This document shows positions 27,741 through 36,620 of a stretch of 64,000 bases of DNA, piece after piece (within the stretch, counting starts at the first letter, position 1; each line of letters begins with the position of its first letter). Where the stretch lies: positions 124,001 to 188,000 of the forward strand of contig JAHCHY010000005.1 in NCBI GenBank assembly GCA_026129485.1. The letters run 5' to 3'. The position numbers were made by a program, and so were the translations under genes. This DNA comes from Cyclobacteriaceae bacterium. Lineage in GTDB: Bacteria > Bacteroidota > Bacteroidia > Cytophagales > Cyclobacteriaceae. The notes beneath the pieces are model-generated. The model was not told the origin of the DNA, did not search any database, and was given only the letters and a program-made list of their open reading frames with translations.

Positions 27741-30700
27741 ATGAGTGCGGGCGCCAGCAAGATTGAAGAAAAGATCAATGCCTTTACACGAAGGTACTAT
27801 CTCAATTTGCTGGTGCGGGGCTCTTTGCTCTCCCTCACACTTCTGCTGGCTTACTTTCTGTTAGCTTCGGTTATCGAATACAATCTCTGGTTAGGTAAAG
27901 CCGGGCGGTTGTTCATCTTTAGCGCTTTTTTTGTGGTGGCTGCTTATGCTGTTCTGCGTTTCCTGCGCGAGCCTTTGCAGTGGATTATCTATAAGAAGGG
28001 CTTAGGTAAAGAAGAAAGCGCGCGTTTGATCGGCAGCTACTTTCCCAATGTTTCCGATAAGCTTCTGAACCTGCTCCAGCTAAGTTCGCAAAATAATAAT
28101 GCGCTGGCCGAAGCCGGTATATCCCAGAAAGCATTATCCATGCAGGACATTGCTTTTGAAAACGCCATCGATCTGAAGGCAAACCGCAGGTACCTGAAAT
28201 ACCTGTTTATTCCTTTTGGAATAATTGCCGTTCTGTTCATGCTCAACTCCGGCATTTTTACCGAGAGCGCCAAACGGATTGTCCTGTTCAACCAGGAGTT
28301 TTCTCCGCAAGCGCCTTTCCGGTTCACCATTCAGAACAAAAGCCTGAATGCGTTTTTTAATGAAGACTTTACACTATCCGTAAAGCTGGAGGGTGAGGCC
28401 CTGCCACAGGCCGTTTATATCGTAGCCGGAGATCTGCGCTGGAAAATGCAGGCTGTCAATACCGGAGCGTTCGAATATACTTTTGATAACATCCAGCAGC
28501 CGGTTGATTTTGTTTTTGAAGCCTCCGGGTTTTATTCTTCCGGTTACACACTGGCTATTGTAAACAGACCTGAAATAACCGGGCTGAACGTTCAGTTGGA
28601 TTACCCGGCTTACCTCGGCCTTCAGTCGCAAAAGCTAAACAATGCCGGAAACCTGGTTGTGCCGGAAGGAACAAAGGTTACCTGGTCAATTTCTACTGCG
28701 CACGCACAAAAGGCAATCCTGTTCTTTATGGCAGACAGCCCTAATGAAATGCAATTGGTTGATAACAACCTGTTCGCTTTTAACAAAGCATTTCGTAACC
28801 CGGAAGATTACTGGCTGGAGCTTGAAAATGAAAAAAGCAAAAACAAAGACCGGCTGGCTTACCGGGTAGATGTGGTAAAAGATCAGTATCCGCAAATTGC
28901 GGTAGAGAACCTGCAGGACTCGGTACTATACAAAAACATTTTACTGGGTGGCTCTGTTACCGATGATTATGGGCTTACCGCGCTTCAATTAAACTACAGC
29001 CTTAATCGCGGAGGGAAAGAGCAGCTTATACAAAAGCGCGCTGTTCCGATTGCACGCAATAATAAGCAGCAGAATTTTTTCTTTCAGTGGAGTCTTGATT
29101 CGCTGAACCTTAAACCCGGTGATAAATTAGTTTACCACCTCCAGGTTTGGGATAACGATGGTGTTAATGGCCGTAAGTCTGCCCGAAGCGCGGACTATAC
29201 TTTTGCTTTACCTGATGAGGAAGATCTGAAGGCCGGCATTGCCCAAAACCAGAAATCGGCCGAACGAAAAATTGATGAAGGAATACAGCGTGCACGCGAA
29301 CTGCAGAAATCGATAAATGACGCGCAGGAAAAGCTTCGGGGCAAGCAATCGCTGGACTGGCAGGACAAAAAAAGGCTGGAAGATTTACTGAACCAGAAAA
29401 CCAAACTGGACGAAGCGATTCAGAACCTGCAAAAGGAAAACAAATTGCTGGAGCAGAAAAAGGATGCTTTCACCGAAGAGAACGAACGCATCCGCGAAAA
29501 GTCTGAGCAGATACAAAAGTTGATGGATGAGCTGCTGGATGAGGAAACCAAAAAGATGTTCGAAGAATTACAAAAGCTGCTGCAGGAGAACACCGATGTG
29601 AACCAGGTGCAGAAGATGCTGGATAAGCTTGACCGGAAAGAAATTAACCTGGAGAAAGAGCTGGAGCGTACGCTCTCCCTGTTCAAGGAACTTCAGTACG
29701 ATTACAAGCTGGATCAGGCTATTCGGGAGCTAAAGAATCAAACCGAAAAGCAGGAACAGCTTTTAGAGAAAACCGAAAAGCAGGGAGATAAAAAGAACGA
29801 AGCGGGAGATCAATCACAGCAACAGGAGCTGGCCCGGGAGCAAAAAGATCTGAAAGAAAAATTTGATGCGTTGGAAGAACAACTGGAGGAGCTTGATAAG
29901 CTGGGCGAAGAGTTGAATAAAGAAGAAAGCTCGGATTCAGATTCGCAGGAAGAAATCAGCGAGTCGCAGGAAGAGAGTGAACAATCGCTGCAGAAAGGAG
30001 ATAACAAAAAAGCCGGGCAAAAGCAGAAGCAAGCTGTTTCCAAAATGAAAGAGATGGCCAAAAAAATGGAGGGTATGCAAAGTTCCATGCAGATGGAAAT
30101 GGATCAGCAAAATTTAGAGAGCCTGCGGCAGATTATTCATGGGTTGGTTAAGCTTTCGTTCGACCAGGAAAACCTGATAAAAGAATTCGGGCCAATACAG
30201 CAGACCGACCCGCGTTATGTAGCTTTATCACAGAATCAATTAAAGATCAAAGATGACTCTAAGGTATTGGAAGACAGCTTGTTAGCTCTTTCCAAAAAGG
30301 ATCCTTTCATGGGATCGGTTGTTACCCGTGAGATTGGTGAGCTGAATGATCATATTGATAAGGCTGTGTACAACATCAAGGAAAGAAGGAAGGCCAACGC
30401 CAGCACAGAAATGCAGTTGTCCATGACCAGCATTAACAACCTTGCGCTCATGCTCAACGATCATTTCGAAATGATGATGAACATGATGGCGAATGCCATG
30501 CCGGGCAAAGGCAAGAAGAAATCGGGACAACCCAATTCTTTAAGCAAAATGCAGGAGATGTTGAACCAACAGATGCAGGAATTAAAGAATGGAGGAGGTA
30601 AACAAGGCCGCGAGCTTTCGGAAGAGTTTGCGCGTATGGCCGCAGAGCAGGAACGCATCCGCAGGGCTTTGCAGGAAATGCAGGAGAAGCTGAAACAACA

Positions 30701-31040
30701 GGGCGGCCAGGGCATGGGAGATGATATTCCCATGAAAATGGAACAAACCGAAATGGACCTGGTAAACAAAAGCATAACAGAACAAACCATACAAAGGCAG
30801 AAAGAGATACTGAGCCGCCTGCTTGATTCGGAAAGATCGATGCGCGAACAAGACCTGGATGAAGAGCGGAAAGGCGAATCGGCCAAGGACTACAGCAACG
30901 AAATTCCACGCGCTTTTGATGAATATTTAAGATTAAAGGAAAAAGAAGTAGAATTGCTGAAAACCGTTCCTCCCCGGCTGTATCCTTATTACAAGCAGGA
31001 GGTAGGTGAATATTTTAAACGAATTAAAACAAAAGACTGA
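27741..31040 (+). CDS. DUF4175-type membrane protein with a long coiled coil
   Basis: A 1099-aa protein. Three membrane segments lie in the first 175 residues (LVRGSLLSLTLLLAYFLLAS; LFIFSAFFVVAAYAVLRFL; YLFIPFGIIAVLFML). A beta-rich periplasmic part runs to about residue 480, then a long Glu/Lys/Gln-rich coiled coil (about 495-800), and a Met/Gln-rich C-terminal helical region. The architecture matches the DUF4175 family of Bacteroidota and alphaproteobacteria, whose function is not established. It leads the run of genes to ybeY and mnmG; the following gene starts 10 bases after its stop. Confidence 0.88.
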   Translation: MSAGASKIEEKINAFTRRYYLNLLVRGSLLSLTLLLAYFLLASVIEYNLWLGKAGRLFIFSAFFVVAAYAVLRFLREPLQWIIYKKGLGKEESARLIGSYFPNVSDKLLNLLQLSSQNNNALAEAGISQKALSMQDIAFENAIDLKANRRYLKYLFIPFGIIAVLFMLNSGIFTESAKRIVLFNQEFSPQAPFRFTIQNKSLNAFFNEDFTLSVKLEGEALPQAVYIVAGDLRWKMQAVNTGAFEYTFDNIQQPVDFVFEASGFYSSGYTLAIVNRPEITGLNVQLDYPAYLGLQSQKLNNAGNLVVPEGTKVTWSISTAHAQKAILFFMADSPNEMQLVDNNLFAFNKAFRNPEDYWLELENEKSKNKDRLAYRVDVVKDQYPQIAVENLQDSVLYKNILLGGSVTDDYGLTALQLNYSLNRGGKEQLIQKRAVPIARNNKQQNFFFQWSLDSLNLKPGDKLVYHLQVWDNDGVNGRKSARSADYTFALPDEEDLKAGIAQNQKSAERKIDEGIQRARELQKSINDAQEKLRGKQSLDWQDKKRLEDLLNQKTKLDEAIQNLQKENKLLEQKKDAFTEENERIREKSEQIQKLMDELLDEETKKMFEELQKLLQENTDVNQVQKMLDKLDRKEINLEKELERTLSLFKELQYDYKLDQAIRELKNQTEKQEQLLEKTEKQGDKKNEAGDQSQQQELAREQKDLKEKFDALEEQLEELDKLGEELNKEESSDSDSQEEISESQEESEQSLQKGDNKKAGQKQKQAVSKMKEMAKKMEGMQSSMQMEMDQQNLESLRQIIHGLVKLSFDQENLIKEFGPIQQTDPRYVALSQNQLKIKDDSKVLEDSLLALSKKDPFMGSVVTREIGELNDHIDKAVYNIKERRKANASTEMQLSMTSINNLALMLNDHFEMMMNMMANAMPGKGKKKSGQPNSLSKMQEMLNQQMQELKNGGGKQGRELSEEFARMAAEQERIRRALQEMQEKLKQQGGQGMGDDIPMKMEQTEMDLVNKSITEQTIQRQKEILSRLLDSERSMREQDLDEERKGESAKDYSNEIPRAFDEYLRLKEKEVELLKTVPPRLYPYYKQEVGEYFKRIKTKD

Positions 31041-31050
31041 GTTGGCTGGC

Positions 31051-31452
31051 ATGAAGAACATCCGTATTGAAATTCCTTCCCTTTCTGAGAACATCAGGAT
31101 GATTGAAAGCTTCATTGACAATGCCAAGGAGAAATACCATCTTAATGATGATATCTATGGTAACATTATGATTGCCGTTACCGAGGCCGTGAACAATGCC
31201 ATTAAACATGGAAACCACAGCGACTCATCCAAGAATGTTTCCCTCGCATTAAGCCTGGACGAGGGAATGATCAAGTTCCGCGTAGAAGATGAGGGCGTGG
31301 GCTTCGATTACCACGACCTGCCCGATCCGACAGCCCCCGAAAATCTTGAAAAACCGGGCGGACGCGGAATTTTCCTGATGAAGCACCTTGCCGATGAAGT
31401 GGGTTTCTCAAACCAGGGAAAAGTGGTTGAGTTAAGCTTCTACATAAGCTGA
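31051..31452 (+). CDS. RsbW-like anti-sigma/serine kinase ATPase
   Basis: A 133-aa HATPase_c domain protein. It has an N-box (EAVNNAIKHGNH), a G1 box (EDEGVGFD) and a G2 region (GGRGIFLMKHLADEV), the pattern of RsbW/SpoIIAB-type kinases that bind partner proteins by partner switching. No STAS or sigma-B gene is adjacent, so its partner is elsewhere. The frame starts at 31006, but ATG 31051 avoids overlap and gives the expected start. It shares one base with the ybeY start (TGATG). Confidence 0.85.
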   Translation: MKNIRIEIPSLSENIRMIESFIDNAKEKYHLNDDIYGNIMIAVTEAVNNAIKHGNHSDSSKNVSLALSLDEGMIKFRVEDEGVGFDYHDLPDPTAPENLEKPGGRGIFLMKHLADEVGFSNQGKVVELSFYIS

Positions 31453-31871
31453 TGCGGATTTCCTTTTACGCTGCAGACGTTCCCTTACCCCGTTTCACAA
31501 AGAAAAAGACAACAGCCTGGATAGAAAAGGTGGCTCGCAGGTACAAGACATCTTTCCGGGAAGTAAATTATGTTTTTTGCTCCGATTCTTATCTTTTGGG
31601 CATCAACCGGCAATTTCTAAATCACAATACCCTCACTGACATTATAACCTTCCGGCTTTCGGAAAAGGGAGAGCCGATAGAAGCCGAAATCTACATCAGC
31701 ACAGAAAGAGTAGCCGAGAATGCCCTCAGGTTCAAATCCACCCTTGATAATGAATTGCACCGGGTTATCATTCACGGAATTCTGCACTTAGCTGGCTTTA
31801 AAGACAAAAAAGCCCCTGAAAAGGCCCTGATGCGCAAAACAGAAGAAGCTTGCCTATCTTTGCGTAAATAA
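31452..31871 (+). CDS. ybeY: Endoribonuclease YbeY (rRNA maturation)
   Basis: A 139-aa UPF0054-family protein. NTLTDIITFRLS and EAEIYIS precede the metal motif HGILHLAGFKD, with His108 and His112 present. The third zinc ligand position is Asp118 where the consensus has His; I recall the same substitution in other Bacteroidota, but cannot verify it. YbeY processes the 3' end of 16S rRNA and takes part in ribosome quality control. It is coupled to the upstream kinase gene and followed by the parS-like sites. Confidence 0.92.
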   Translation: MRISFYAADVPLPRFTKKKTTAWIEKVARRYKTSFREVNYVFCSDSYLLGINRQFLNHNTLTDIITFRLSEKGEPIEAEIYISTERVAENALRFKSTLDNELHRVIIHGILHLAGFKDKKAPEKALMRKTEEACLSLRK

Positions 31872-31873
31872 AA

Positions 31874-31889
31874 CGTTCCACGTGGAACA
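31874..31889. promoter_or_regulatory. parS-like site 1
   Basis: CGTTCCACGTGGAACA: a 14-base perfect palindrome GTTCCACGTGGAAC at 31875-31888. It differs in one base from the full 16-base parS form found at site 2, with 38 bases between centres. It lies 3 bases past the ybeY stop. Confidence 0.7.
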
Positions 31890-31911
31890 CGAGGGTCAGA
31901 AGGGCGCCTTG

Positions 31912-31927
31912 TGTTCCACGTGGAACA
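31912..31927. promoter_or_regulatory. parS-like site 2
   Basis: TGTTCCACGTGGAACA is a perfect 16-base palindrome matching the general bacterial parS form that ParB (Spo0J) binds to organise the origin region. It ends 14 bases before the mnmG start codon, in its leader. Confidence 0.78.
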
Positions 31928-31941
31928 TAGAAAAATCTAAA

Positions 31942-33804
31942 ATGTTTCCTGAGTACGATGTGATTGTTGTTGGGGCCGGCCATGCCGGTTGCGAGGCTGC
32001 TGCCGCTGCTGCGAATATGGGTTCGCGGGTACTGCTGGTAACCATGAATATGACCACAATAGCCCAAATGTCCTGCAACCCGGCAATGGGCGGTGTTGCC
32101 AAGGGCCAGATTGTGCGAGAGATTGATGCACTCGGAGGATATTCGGGGATTATCTCGGACAAATCCATGATCCAGTTCCGCATGCTGAACCTTTCCAAAG
32201 GCCCGGCCATGTGGAGCCCCCGTACCCAGAACGACAGGATGCTTTTTGCAGAACAGTGGCGCCTGGCGCTGGAAAAAACCCCTAATCTCGACTTCTGGCA
32301 GGAAATGGTAAGCGGGCTGGTTATTAAGGACAACCGGGTAGTGGGAGTACGGACTTCCTTGGGAATAGAGATAATGGCTAAGGCCGTGGTGCTTACCAAT
32401 GGAACGTTCCTGAACGGGAAAATCCACATAGGAGAAAAGAATTTTGGCGGAGGCCGTGTGGCAGAGCGCTCTGCCACCGGTATAACCGAGCAGCTCATTC
32501 AGTTAGGCTTCGAATCAGGCCGGATGAAAACCGGAACACCCCCACGAATAGATGGACGCAGCCTCAATTATTCCGCAATGGAAGAACAACCCGGAGATGA
32601 GCGACCGGGGAAGTTTTCTTTCTCAGATACCAAAGCTTTGGAGAAACAACTGAGCTGCTGGATCACCTATACCAACGAAAGCGTGCACAAACAGCTTGAA
32701 AAAGGTTTCGAGAAATCGCCCATGTTTCAGGGCAGGATAAAAGGGTTGGGGCCACGCTACTGTCCCTCAATTGAAGACAAGATTAACCGGTTTGCAGAGC
32801 GCGAACGCCACCAGATCTTTGTTGAACCGGAAGGCTGGAACACAGTGGAGATTTATGTAAATGGGTTTTCTACATCTCTTCCGGAAGACATACAATACAA
32901 GGCCTTACGGCTTATTCCCGGGTTCGAAAACGCCAAAATGTTCAGGCCCGGCTATGCCATTGAGTACGACTTCTTTCCGCCTACGCAGCTAAAGACCACT
33001 TTAGAAACACAACTCATTGATAATCTGTATTTTGCAGGCCAGATTAACGGTACCACCGGCTACGAAGAAGCAGCCTGCCAGGGGCTGATGGCCGGGATAA
33101 ACGCGCACAACAAGGTACACAACAGGGAGCCCTTTGTCCTGAAAAGATCAGAAGCATACATCGGGGTGTTGATTGATGACCTGGTAAACAAGGGCACACA
33201 AGAGCCTTACCGCATGTTCACATCGCGTGCAGAGTACAGAATATTACTCCGCCAAGACAATGCAGATCTGAGGCTTACCGAGCACGGATACAAATTAGGG
33301 CTTGCCAGTGAGGCCCGGTTTGAAAAAGTGCTGACCAAGAAAAACGACATGAAGCGGCTTGCAAAAGAGCTTGAAGAAATGCGGGCGGAGCCGGAAACAG
33401 TCAACCCGGAGCTTGAACAGTTTGGAACATCGCCCATACCCGAAAAGGTTTCTGTCGTATCGCTTTTGAGGCGACCTCAGCTCGGAATAAATGAGCTATC
33501 AAAACTTGACAGCCGAATCAAAAAATCGCTTGACCAATACAGCGAAGAAGTGCAGCAGCAGGTGGAAATCAACCTGAAGTATGAATCGTACATTGAGCGC
33601 GAACAAAAGCTGGCGCAAAAGATAGAAAGCTTGGAGAACTATAAAATTTTACCAGACTTCGACTATGACCGGGTAAAGGCCCTGTCATCTGAAGCACGCG
33701 AAAAGCTGAAATGCATCCGGCCCGAAACAATCGGACAAATGTCACGCATCAGCGGTGTATCGCCTGCCGATGTTTCCATCTTAACCGTGTATCTTGGCAA
33801 GTAA
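31942..33804 (+). CDS. mnmG: tRNA uridine 5-carboxymethylaminomethyl modification enzyme MnmG
   Basis: A 620-aa FAD protein. The dinucleotide-binding motif VVGAGHAGCEAAAA is near the N-terminus, then GGVAKGQIVREIDALGG, LGPRYCPSIEDKI, and NGFSTSLPEDIQ, with the helical GidA C-terminal domain last. With MnmE it builds the cmnm5 modification at the wobble uridine of several tRNAs. The frame is open to a GTG at 31882 inside the parS region; ATG 31942 matches the family N-terminus. In many bacteria this gene (gidA) lies near the replication origin. Confidence 0.97.
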   Translation: MFPEYDVIVVGAGHAGCEAAAAAANMGSRVLLVTMNMTTIAQMSCNPAMGGVAKGQIVREIDALGGYSGIISDKSMIQFRMLNLSKGPAMWSPRTQNDRMLFAEQWRLALEKTPNLDFWQEMVSGLVIKDNRVVGVRTSLGIEIMAKAVVLTNGTFLNGKIHIGEKNFGGGRVAERSATGITEQLIQLGFESGRMKTGTPPRIDGRSLNYSAMEEQPGDERPGKFSFSDTKALEKQLSCWITYTNESVHKQLEKGFEKSPMFQGRIKGLGPRYCPSIEDKINRFAERERHQIFVEPEGWNTVEIYVNGFSTSLPEDIQYKALRLIPGFENAKMFRPGYAIEYDFFPPTQLKTTLETQLIDNLYFAGQINGTTGYEEAACQGLMAGINAHNKVHNREPFVLKRSEAYIGVLIDDLVNKGTQEPYRMFTSRAEYRILLRQDNADLRLTEHGYKLGLASEARFEKVLTKKNDMKRLAKELEEMRAEPETVNPELEQFGTSPIPEKVSVVSLLRRPQLGINELSKLDSRIKKSLDQYSEEVQQQVEINLKYESYIEREQKLAQKIESLENYKILPDFDYDRVKALSSEAREKLKCIRPETIGQMSRISGVSPADVSILTVYLGK

Positions 33805-34683
33805 ATGACGCTCGAAACAATTTCGGCCTGCCCGATCTGCCACACTAATATTTTTCAACCCTTTATAACGGCAAAAGATTACACGGTAAGTCAACAGGAC
33901 TTTCAGATTGTTACCTGCACCAGATGTGGTTTCACATTCACCAATCCAAGACCATCTGCCGATACCATTCATCAATTCTACCAGTCTGAAAACTATATCT
34001 CACATACCGGGGGCTCCGGTGGATTGATGGACCGGCTCTATCGACTGGCCAGAAACTTTACGTTGAGGTGGAAAGAAAAAATTGTGGCCGATTACTCAAC
34101 AGGCAAAAAGCTTCTTGACTACGGATGCGGCACCGGAAACTTTCTTGGCTATATGAAGCGAAAGAAATGGGAAGTTACCGGTGTAGAGCCCGCAGCCGAA
34201 GCACGGGAAAAAGCAAGCGCCTATGCTACCGTTTATCCAGGCCTTGATTCCGCTACCGAAACATACACGGCCATAACCCTGTGGCACGTATTGGAACATA
34301 TTCACGATCTGAACCAGAAGCTCATTGACCTTAAAAACAAACTTGCTCCTTCTGGCACTATTTTTATTGCTGTTCCGAATTACAAAAGTGCTGATGCCAA
34401 ACATTATGCCGGGCATTGGGCTGCTTATGATGTTCCCCGGCATCTCTGGCACTTCGACAGGCACGCGATGGAAACGGCATTGACACAAGCAGGCTTAAAG
34501 CTGGAAAAAATTATACCCATGAAGTTAGACGCATACTATGTAGCCCTGCTGAGCGAATCGTATAAAAAACCGAAAGCGACAAGCCGATACGTTAACGCTT
34601 TTTGGCAGGCTTTCAAATCCAATCATGCGGCCGCGCGAACAGGAGAGTTTTCGAGTCTTATCTACATTGCAAAACCCATTTGA
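33805..34683 (+). CDS. Class I SAM methyltransferase with N-terminal zinc cysteines
   Basis: A 292-aa protein. Two CxxC pairs (CPIC; CTRC) at residues 9-41 form a zinc knuckle. The SAM-binding domain has LLDYGCGTGNFLGYM, and a WHVLEHIHDL motif after it is typical of methyltransferase type 12 proteins. The substrate cannot be read from the sequence. The ATG follows the mnmG stop directly, so it is probably co-transcribed, and its stop overlaps the start of the next gene. Confidence 0.85.
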   Translation: MTLETISACPICHTNIFQPFITAKDYTVSQQDFQIVTCTRCGFTFTNPRPSADTIHQFYQSENYISHTGGSGGLMDRLYRLARNFTLRWKEKIVADYSTGKKLLDYGCGTGNFLGYMKRKKWEVTGVEPAAEAREKASAYATVYPGLDSATETYTAITLWHVLEHIHDLNQKLIDLKNKLAPSGTIFIAVPNYKSADAKHYAGHWAAYDVPRHLWHFDRHAMETALTQAGLKLEKIIPMKLDAYYVALLSESYKKPKATSRYVNAFWQAFKSNHAAARTGEFSSLIYIAKPI

Positions 34684-36296
34684 AAAAGTTTACTCCCATA
34701 TTCTTTATTCTAACCGCTTGCGCCAGCGTTACTTCTCCTACCGGTGGTCCTAAAGACGAAACGCCACCCGAACTCATCGAATCCTATCCTGCAAACAACC
34801 AGAAAAACTTCAAAGGAAATACGCTTGAACTTTCGTTCAGTGAAATGATTAAATTAAAAGATCCGAAAGAAGAAATCCTGATCATTCCCTCACCGGGAAA
34901 AGAAACAAAATTCATAGTAAGAAAAAACAAGCTCTTTATTGAGCCACAAAATCCCTGGCAGGAAAACACCACCTACAGTCTGAACTTTCGCGATGGCGTA
35001 CAGGATCTGAATGAAGGCAACCCGGCAGAAAACCTGAGGATCGCTTTCAGCACAGGCCCTGTTATAGATTCGCTCAGCATCGCAGGCACAGTACACGAAA
35101 CTTTTTCAGAGAAGATACCGGATAAAATTACAGTCGCCCTATACCAATCCGACACGTTCAATATCTACAATCATACTCCCATCTACTTTACCAAAAGTAA
35201 TAAGGAAGGCAGGTTTAATCTTCAAAACCTTAAACCCGGAACCTACTATATCTATGCCTTCGATGACAAAAACAAAAACCTGAAAGTTGAAAGCAAGACC
35301 GAACGGTTCGGGTTCAGATCTCAACCCATTTTGCTGTCTAATAATACAGACTCCATATCGTTGTCCCTTATCAGAATAGATGCAAGACCCGTACAGCTTA
35401 CATCCGTAAGACATACTGAAAAAACCTCGCGGGTCAGATTCAACAAGGGTCTTGACTCCGTCAAAGTTGTTTCAGAAAAGCCGACACGCTATTCATATGG
35501 CGACAATACCAGTGAGCTCATATTTTATCACGATCTGAACCCGTCTGACTCTATTAAGGCAACACTAACCGCAATAGACAGCATTGGTCAAAAAATTGAC
35601 ACGACCATCTTCGTAAAACGAAGCGATACAAAAATGCCACAGGAAATCTTTGCCATCCGCGAAATAAAAGAAACCTACAATCACCAGGCCCGAAATTACA
35701 CACACCAGGTATCATACAATAAACCGCTTGCCTCAATCACACCCGACAGCATTTATATCCGCTTCGACTCCCTGCGTAAGGAGCCAGTTCCTCTCCGGAA
35801 CTTTCTCATAGACACGATTCGACATACACTAACGCTTCAAATAAAAAATATACCTGCCGATACATCGAAGTCCACAAGCAGAAATAAATTTCCCCTCGCC
35901 CTGATTTATGGTAAGGGAGCGTTCATCAGCACCGCACAGGACACATCCAAACGAATCACAAAAGAAATTAAATTCATAAAAGACGAAGAATCCGGTCTTG
36001 TTAGCATCAAGGTTGAAACCACACAACCACATTTTATCATACAACTTGTAACTACCGATGACAAAATTGTAGACGAAGTAAAAAATGTAAAGGAATATAC
36101 CTTTCGTTTTGTAAAACCGCAGGAATATAAGCTCCGCTTTATCATTGACAAAAACGGGAACGGAAAGTGGGATCCCGGGAACTTCACCACGCAAACAGAA
36201 CCTGAACGCGTACAGTACTACAAATCCGAAGAAGGAAAATACTCCTTTCCCATACGCGCTAACTGGGAATACGGGCCCTTGCTGATAAAATTCTGA
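34680..36296 (+). CDS. Ig-like-domain lipoprotein
   Basis: A 538-aa lipoprotein. I place the start at TTG 34680, overlapping the methyltransferase stop as TTGA, because it gives the signal MKKFTPIFFILTACAS with lipobox LTAC (Cys14). No ATG start fits. Next is GGPKDETPPELIESYPANNQ, the entry of a Big_5/SbsA-like Ig domain, followed by several beta-sandwich repeats and a C-terminal region ending in NGNGKWDPGNF. It is likely an outer-membrane-anchored surface protein of unknown role. The frame is open from 34602, but that extension overlaps the methyltransferase and has no signal peptide. Confidence 0.78.
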   Translation: MKKFTPIFFILTACASVTSPTGGPKDETPPELIESYPANNQKNFKGNTLELSFSEMIKLKDPKEEILIIPSPGKETKFIVRKNKLFIEPQNPWQENTTYSLNFRDGVQDLNEGNPAENLRIAFSTGPVIDSLSIAGTVHETFSEKIPDKITVALYQSDTFNIYNHTPIYFTKSNKEGRFNLQNLKPGTYYIYAFDDKNKNLKVESKTERFGFRSQPILLSNNTDSISLSLIRIDARPVQLTSVRHTEKTSRVRFNKGLDSVKVVSEKPTRYSYGDNTSELIFYHDLNPSDSIKATLTAIDSIGQKIDTTIFVKRSDTKMPQEIFAIREIKETYNHQARNYTHQVSYNKPLASITPDSIYIRFDSLRKEPVPLRNFLIDTIRHTLTLQIKNIPADTSKSTSRNKFPLALIYGKGAFISTAQDTSKRITKEIKFIKDEESGLVSIKVETTQPHFIIQLVTTDDKIVDEVKNVKEYTFRFVKPQEYKLRFIIDKNGNGKWDPGNFTTQTEPERVQYYKSEEGKYSFPIRANWEYGPLLIKF

Positions 36297-36620
36297 ATAA
36301 CTTGTGCAAGCTGTGGATAACCCGCAGAGAAATCCACCGACCCGGACAACTCACCAGATGATCCGGTATAAATTGTTAAAAACAACCAATCCCGATCGGT
36401 TATCCACCGTCCGTGAATAAATCAATACAAAGAACTCACGCGTCTCAAACTATGTTGACAATTAAATAGTATATTCGAAAATCGAGTTAATTCAATCATT
36501 TAAGCTAACGCGGATATCCACATAGCATAAACTTCCGTTTAAGAAAAAGATAGTTATACACATATGCACACCGGTAACGATAACTATAAAAATTTTAAAT
36601 ATTATATAATAAGAATACAA
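36297..36620. other. Candidate chromosomal replication origin (oriC)
   Basis: This 267-base gap plus the start of the TPR gene holds four DnaA-box-like 9-mers. A perfect box lies on the - strand at 36312-36320 (TGTGGATAA). The others are TTATCCACC at 36400-36408, ATATCCACA at 36514-36522 and TTATACACA at 36554-36562, each one base off. An A/T block at 36580-36620 (38 of 41 bases A/T) could be the unwinding element. The parS-like pair and mnmG lie about 4.4 kb upstream. No dnaA gene is visible in the window. The call is an inference from this clustering. Confidence 0.6.
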
